The position numbers and the translations under genes are program-made. Shown here piece by piece: positions 59,069 to 64,000 of a stretch of DNA of 64,000 nt. Under the pieces are notes generated by a model, which did no database searches, was not told the origin of the DNA, and saw only the letters and a program-made list of their open reading frames with translations. Position 1 is the stretch's first letter. Each line of letters starts with the position of its first letter. Source of the stretch: Armillaria gallica (lineage: Eukaryota; Basidiomycota; Agaricomycetes; Agaricales; Physalacriaceae); the NCBI GenBank assembly GCA_037576215.1, contig JBANDB010000003.1, forward strand, positions 5,022,001 through 5,086,000, written 5' to 3'.

Positions 59069-59818
59069 ATGGACGAAACAGACCCTTCCGCCTCTGCTCC
59101 GCGAGATCCGACACTAACCAAAGAAGAGAAATGGCGTCTCATGCAAGAATCTGAGGATTTCCGAAATTCAGATGGGCCAGGCGTAGATGAAATCGAGGAA
59201 CAAGACTCCCCTTGCCGAAGAAATATTCGCGGCTATTACGATGATTGTTCCATTCTCGTTCTTGCTATTGATGATGGAGATGTAGGTATTCACCCATTTA
59301 TGATAATACTGCTTGCTCTGACCAGCTGATGGGTGAGACTCATCCGATACCAGTATGGGAAACATCCTGGGTTGAATGTGCTTGTGGAAAGAATGGTATC
59401 GAATGTCCCTAGTACGTTTGCTCTGCACTTTATCGTAACTTTGTATACTTACATTCATAGTACTGGCTCTACTCATCTTCTACAGTGCGTTGTGTGATTT
59501 CTCTCTTGGGCAGAACGCCAACGGTTGCAGCGATGAGATACAAGGAACATCGCAGACTGCAAATTGGACTCTTCTTGGTATCCATAGGTATCGGCTGTAG
59601 AATGATATATCTGCTTAATCGTGGTTCCCTGTACGTCAACATCAGGCAGGTGGGGCATCGCGTTTCTGTCGTTGCTTGCTATTGATAGCTCTTGATAGGT
59701 ACCACCGCTCGGTACACTTTGGATTTACGCAATCGTTCAACTTGAGCTTGGGCCGGCTGTACTGAACTTGGCTATCGTCGTGGCGTATGTCTGGTGGAAG
59801 GATTTAAAGATCCTCTGA
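59069..59818 (+). pseudogene. DUF7719-like fungal membrane protein with an apparent one-base frameshift
   Basis: Conserved fungal multi-span protein of unknown function. Exons 59069-59281, 59338-59411, 59461-59484, 59531-59634 and 59699-59818 total 535 bases, one more than a multiple of three. The N terminus (MDETDPSASAPRDPTLTKEE, KWRLMQESEDF) is in one frame up to EEQDSP; the rest is in the next: LAEEIFAAITMIVPFSFLLL, LIRYQYGKHPGLNVLVERMV, ILALLIFYTMRYKEHRRLQI, SIGIGCRMIYLLNRGSLYV and GTLWIYAIVQLELGPAVLNL. Dropping one C from CCCC at 59208-59211 restores one frame throughout. Otherwise splice sites and blocks are intact. Either an assembly error in a normal gene or a very recent loss. An internal ATG at 59187 would give a shorter product. 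Confidence 0.7.
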
Positions 59819-61569
59819 TGAATGCGTCGCATCGGTTTCTGATAGTTAGTGCCTCGATCTTACATGCTGTCTTTAGCTAACGCCGTGTGTAGTGTATTTA
59901 TGGTGAAAACCCTACTCCTAATGGACGATTCTTTGCGTGTTTCCTTTCTCCGACGGTCTATTCGTGCCCAGAGTGCCTTGTTCATAAATCAGATTGGCAT
60001 TCTGATCATTTATGCTGTTAGCAATGAATAGGCGAATCAGTCAAAGAACTCTCATAATGGTCCAGCTGAGGCGTATCACGCGAGCTCAGCTTCAGAGATA
60101 GCACACCTCTTTGAACGCCGTTCCGAAAAAGCGATGGTGCGAATTTTCCCAGTTGGCTCCGCGACTAATTGAAACTTCTATCTAGTCACAGAATGAGTAT
60201 GCTTTCCGCGTGTAACCCTACGATGCCGACACTCCAGGGTGCAGATAACATGGCTTCTCAAGATGCAATGCATGCGCGAGCGTTACCTTCAGATAGGTAA
60301 GTACCTGGAATTGATCTGAAGCAAAGATAGCAACGTACTAGCGTAGATCCCATACCGCAATGCAAGCACACCTGATGGGCAGTCAAAAACTGCGAATCCC
60401 AGGATGAACGAGATACCCAAAGTCCTTGGCAGAATCGCTGGAAATTCTGAGAAGTTATCAAGTAGACCGTATCTATCGGTTCTCCTAGCATCCCAGGATA
60501 GACGATAACGACACAAGCACTTCGCCCAAACCGTCAAACATTGGGTCTTTGGGTCCGGGCCATCGATATCACAAGGTATCAGAGCGTTTCGAATCCACAA
60601 GGTCCTCAGAGTTGTGAGAAAAAGCGCACTCGAGTCGTTGCCTCAGTTCAACTACCAATGACTCAAGGTTGCTATATAGGCTGTTCCGCCAAAATGACGT
60701 CATCTTTCCCAGCCGTCGCTTTTGACTTCGACGAATGCGCAGTAGTCGCGTCTGTTGCCTGCATGGATGGCATGATACTCGTCTCTGCACTCTACGCAAT
60801 CCCGCTACATCGCATTTTAATCAATCGCTTCGGGGCCGACACTCTCGTCCTTGACTTCGGATCCTAGTCAGTGTCCCCAGTCTGTGAATATTAGTGTCCG
60901 CATGGGCATCTCACTTGGCTGTCGCTAGCTTGGACCAATGGGCCATATATCGCTTCCGATTCTGGTCCTCATTGTGTCACGACGTTCCAGTTTGGGTCTT
61001 CTCTATGACCTGGACCAATCGGTCTTACTCCGCTTAACAACCGCGTGCCGCAATCAGAGCTTTTGTTAATTGATGAGTCGCTCTGTATTCCATGCGCATC
61101 GACGGATGCGATTCTGTGAGTTCCCATTCTCTTCCCAGTCTCTATCAATGACCGGCCTATCGGCGGAAGGCTCACCTGAGCTTCTGGGTAATAATCGGAG
61201 CGCCTATTTCCATTCTGGTCGCCTTCTGCCTTCTCTGTCGCGTGCCTCTTGAGTAAAGGTTTATCGTCCTCTCTTGCATTACCTTCTCTTTCTCGGTGAA
61301 ACTGTTCCCATGCGTCGTTGACCAGATTCCTCAGGGGGCCTTTCGGGGTTTTGAATGTATCGCAGACTCGTTCGCTCCATATGTTCCCTCGCTTCTAGCA
61401 TGAGGTTCACAGTTTGAGTTGAATTAGACTGTGCCTCGTCACTAGCCTGCAGCTTAATCACATCTCGGAACGGGTTGCTATAGGCCCTATATAAGAGGCA
61501 TCTCCAGAAGCATGGAGAAGCATTGCTCTCCTCGAGCTCAATACCCCATCACTTCACATTCCTTATACC
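59819..61569. other. Long intergenic region before the chitinase
   Basis: About 1.75 kb with no supportable gene. Frames at 60258-60600 (minus) and 60541-60867 (plus) have no family features. The right end holds the chitinase promoter. Confidence 0.4.
61488..61495 (+). promoter_or_regulatory. TATA box of the chitinase gene
   Basis: TATATAAG, 75 bases before the chitinase ATG, a typical distance for a fungal core promoter. Confidence 0.55.
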
Positions 61570-63537
61570 ATGGCGACATTCAAGCGCTCTCTTCTCTTTC
61601 TTGCCTACCTTGCGGTAGGCGTCGTCAATGCGACCCAGGTCATGCACCGCCCCGCTACCTACAAGGAGCCCCCGGCTACGTACGCGATAGAGGAAAACCC
61701 TACGGTGAACACTATCCAGAAACGCGACACTGGCAAAGCTTCGATGGCGTACTTCACCAACTGGGGTATCTATGCAGCGAATTTCCGTGAGTGTTCTAGT
61801 GTTACTTTTGGCGTGGGATTTTTTTCTGACGTGGTTCTACAGAGCCGCAAAATATTGTTACAAATACTTTGACTCGTATGCTCGCTTATGTTTTGCTCTG
61901 AATGACTTGCTGACGGGTGGTTTTTCAAATTAGACATTCTTTATGCATTTGCGGATGTTGATCCGTCTACAGGAGCTGTTAAGCTCACGGACTCCTGGGC
62001 CGATGAACAGGTGAGTTGATACCAACCTCCTCATTGTGTATTGTTTGCTCAGACATACTAGAAACACTATGATGGGGATAGCTGGAGTGACACTGGAAAC
62101 AACCTTTATGGATGCCTGAAGCAGATGTACCTCATCAAGCTCGCCAACCGGAACCTCAAAGTCATGCTCTCTATTGGTGGTTGGACTTATTCACAGTCTG
62201 GTCATTTCTCCTTCGTCACCTCCTCGTCAAGCCGTTCGACCTTTGTTTCCAACGCCGTAACTCTGATTGAGGACTACGGGTTTGATGGCATGTCAGTATT
62301 CTTTCATTGCCTCTGCTGAACCGACCATGCTAAGACTTTGCACTAGTGACATCGACTTTGAATACCCCTCCAATGCTGCAGAAGGCCAAGGCTTCGCGGA
62401 TCTCTTGACCGAGCTGCGCACTGCCTTCGATAATCTCGCTGCGTCCAAGGGCGATACCACTCCATACCAACTCTCAGCAGCTGTTTCTGCAGGTCCAAAC
62501 AACTACGCCAACCTTGTCATTCCTCAGATGGACAAAGCTCTGACACATTGGAACCTGATGGCGTACGATTATGCCGGGTCCTGGTTGACCTACGCAGATA
62601 ACCAGGCCAATCTCTATGGCGGTACTCGGACTGGGGTGAGCACCGACGCTGCAGTGAAGTACTTCGTTTCCGCGGGTGCGTCTATCAGCAAGATCGCAAT
62701 GGGTATGCCATTGTATGGACGGGCATTCGAGAACACAAACGGTATTGGCCAGTCTTACAACGGCGTGCGTGATTTATAGCTCTCCGTGTTTCTTTACCTC
62801 ACCAAGCCCTCTAACCAGATTGGTCCCGGGACTATCGAGGCTGGTATTTACTCGTATGACACGCTCCCTCGTATGTTTTGGCTTGATAACGTCAACTTTG
62901 GCTGACCCGATATAACAGTGGCTGGCGCTCAGGTCTACGAAAATGTCACCGATGTTACCAGCTACTCGTACGACTCTTCTAAGAAGGAACTAGTCTCATA
63001 CGATACCCCAAACATCATTTCCTTGAAGACCAAGTACATCAAGGACAACGGCATGGCAGGATCTATGTTTTGGGAGGTTCGATCATCTCCTCGGTAGCTA
63101 CTTGGAGTTTTCAAGTTGATATTCCATTTCAGCTGTCGACAGATAAAGTGGGTTCGGAGTCTCTCGTTGGCACCGCAGCTGGCGTACTCGGTACCCTCGA
63201 CACGACACAGAACCATATCAGCTACCCGAACAGCAAGTGGGACAACATCAGGAGCAACATGGGACAGAGTGGATCCACACCTACGAGCTCCACAACTACT
63301 AGTGCTGGTCCGACACCTACGGGTGGCTGCGCTGGCGTTTCAGCATGGGATTCGACAGCTGTCTATGTCGGTGGCAACCAGGTAGCTTATGGTAGGCTTT
63401 CCTCTTCTTGTTGGCGATTATTCGGTGGTTGTTGACCCGGTTCCACAGGTGGAAAGCTTTGGACTGCTTCTTGGTGGACGCAAGGTGATACCCCCGGGGG
63501 TTCAGCTGGTGTCTGGAAGACGGTCGGTACTTGTTGA
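61570..63537 (+). CDS. Secreted GH18 chitinase with C-terminal CBM5/12 module
   Basis: Endo- or exo-acting chitinase for wall remodelling or chitin feeding. Signal peptide [20 protein letters not shown], a short propeptide-like stretch ending QKRDTG, then the GH18 barrel: [41 protein letters not shown] (SxGG motif), and the catalytic DGIDIDFEYP (DxxDxDxE), assembled across an intron after DGI. Then [23 protein letters not shown] and a GSMFWE block (gatctatgttttgggag). A Ser/Thr-rich linker ([16 protein letters not shown]) leads to a small aromatic module ([20 protein letters not shown], then WWTQGDTPG) of the chitin-binding CBM5/12 type, ending at 63535-63537. About nine introns. Confidence 0.95.
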
Positions 63538-64000
63538 GCTTTGAGCGCCGATGAATCGTGAAGGATATATATATACCATTCCCCCTTATTATTCGTTCTT
63601 TCAATTGTACATATTAGGGTATCTCTGATCACCACTCATTTATGAATACATCACTTTCAATAAGTTACATCGTGAACTCCATGCAGACTGCAGTTGATGA
63701 TACCGGGCGCGAGGATTCCTTTTTGAAGACTTCCCAGGGCTTTTGTCACTCAGGGCCATCCTCTGACAATTTATCATGAATCGACTGTGAAGTCTTCAAA
63801 GTTTCTTGCTGACCAAGGTGCCAGCCTGACTTCTCGTAGCTGCGAGATTAGAACTCCGCTTAGATAGTCATTTTTTCAACTGCTTCCTTCCACTGCGCTT
63901 CGAGCACGTCGGCCACGAATTTCTACCCCACATGTGTTGTCATATCGATGACTTACATCTTCTTTCAAGTCAATATGACTGCCAAACTGCCTGCTTGACT
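63538..64000. other. Right-hand end of window
   Basis: 463 bases; 3' flank of the chitinase. No gene recognised before the window ends. Confidence 0.4.

Noticed and set aside
60258..60867. Frames of about 100 codons on both strands
   Set aside because: No recognisable motif or supporting splice structure; treated as chance in a 1.75 kb gap.
1..64000. CRISPR arrays, rRNA, tRNA, intact transposons
   Set aside because: No regularly spaced repeats, no A/B-box pair with a cloverleaf, and no transposase or reverse transcriptase motifs were found by eye; a tRNAscan and repeat-library search would settle it.

Overview
This window is nuclear DNA from a filamentous fungus, almost certainly a mushroom-forming basidiomycete (Agaricomycete). 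Genes are densely packed and broken by many short introns of about 45-65 bases with GT/AG ends and CTAAC/CTAAT-type branch sites. Intergenic gaps are short, 5' flanks are pyrimidine-rich, and the gene set fits (Ras, LAMMER kinase, MAK16, Nup159/Nup214, PHO84-type transporter, polyporopepsin-like aspartic proteases, GH18 chitinase, a degenerate F-box gene). I rebuilt gene models by splicing open frames across consensus introns. For most genes the exon lengths sum to a multiple of three and the joined protein matches a known family. No tRNA, rRNA, CRISPR array or intact transposon was seen.

Layout. 0-5.6 kb: a tandem segmental duplication carrying a ThuA-domain gene, a short-chain dehydrogenase and a complex I 12 kDa subunit, with a chimeric junction at about 2697. 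5.9-7.0 kb: peroxisomal enoyl-CoA hydratase/isomerase. 7.8-12 kb: two tandem secreted aspartic proteases. 13.1-18 kb: MYND-finger protein, mitochondrial ICT1-type release factor, Ras. 18.3-25.2 kb, minus strand: CIA30-type complex I assembly factor, a 7TM receptor, DNA polymerase eta. 25.5-35.7 kb, plus strand: Rieske/AIF-type oxidoreductase, LAMMER kinase, a third aspartic protease, an unrecognised 442-residue protein. 37-45.2 kb: MAK16, the large FG nucleoporin (minus), and Mdm35 divergent from it. 45.6-50.2 kb: a decayed accessory stretch with F-box remnants, a dispersed direct repeat and the only intact ThuA gene. 50.7-56 kb: polyprenol reductase, a C3HC zinc-finger (NIPA/Rsm1) protein and an LYR protein. 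56.6-63.5 kb: PHO84-like transporter, a DUF7719-like membrane protein with an apparent one-base frameshift, and a chitinase with a CBM5/12 module.

Themes. Several genes serve mitochondria: complex I subunit (two copies), CIA30 assembly factor, LYR protein, AIF-like flavoprotein, ICT1, Mdm35. Four secreted hydrolases (three proteases and the chitinase) suit a saprotroph. The most unusual points are structural: the duplication with gene decay and patchy sequence homogenisation, very small exons (5 and 8 bases in the MYND gene; 11, 17, 21 and 24 bases elsewhere), and three inferred GC-AG introns. The one in Ras is 51 bases with no stop, so its retention would insert 17 residues near switch I. 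I found no convincing new multi-gene system; the best unknown is the 442-residue protein at 34.1-35.7 kb.
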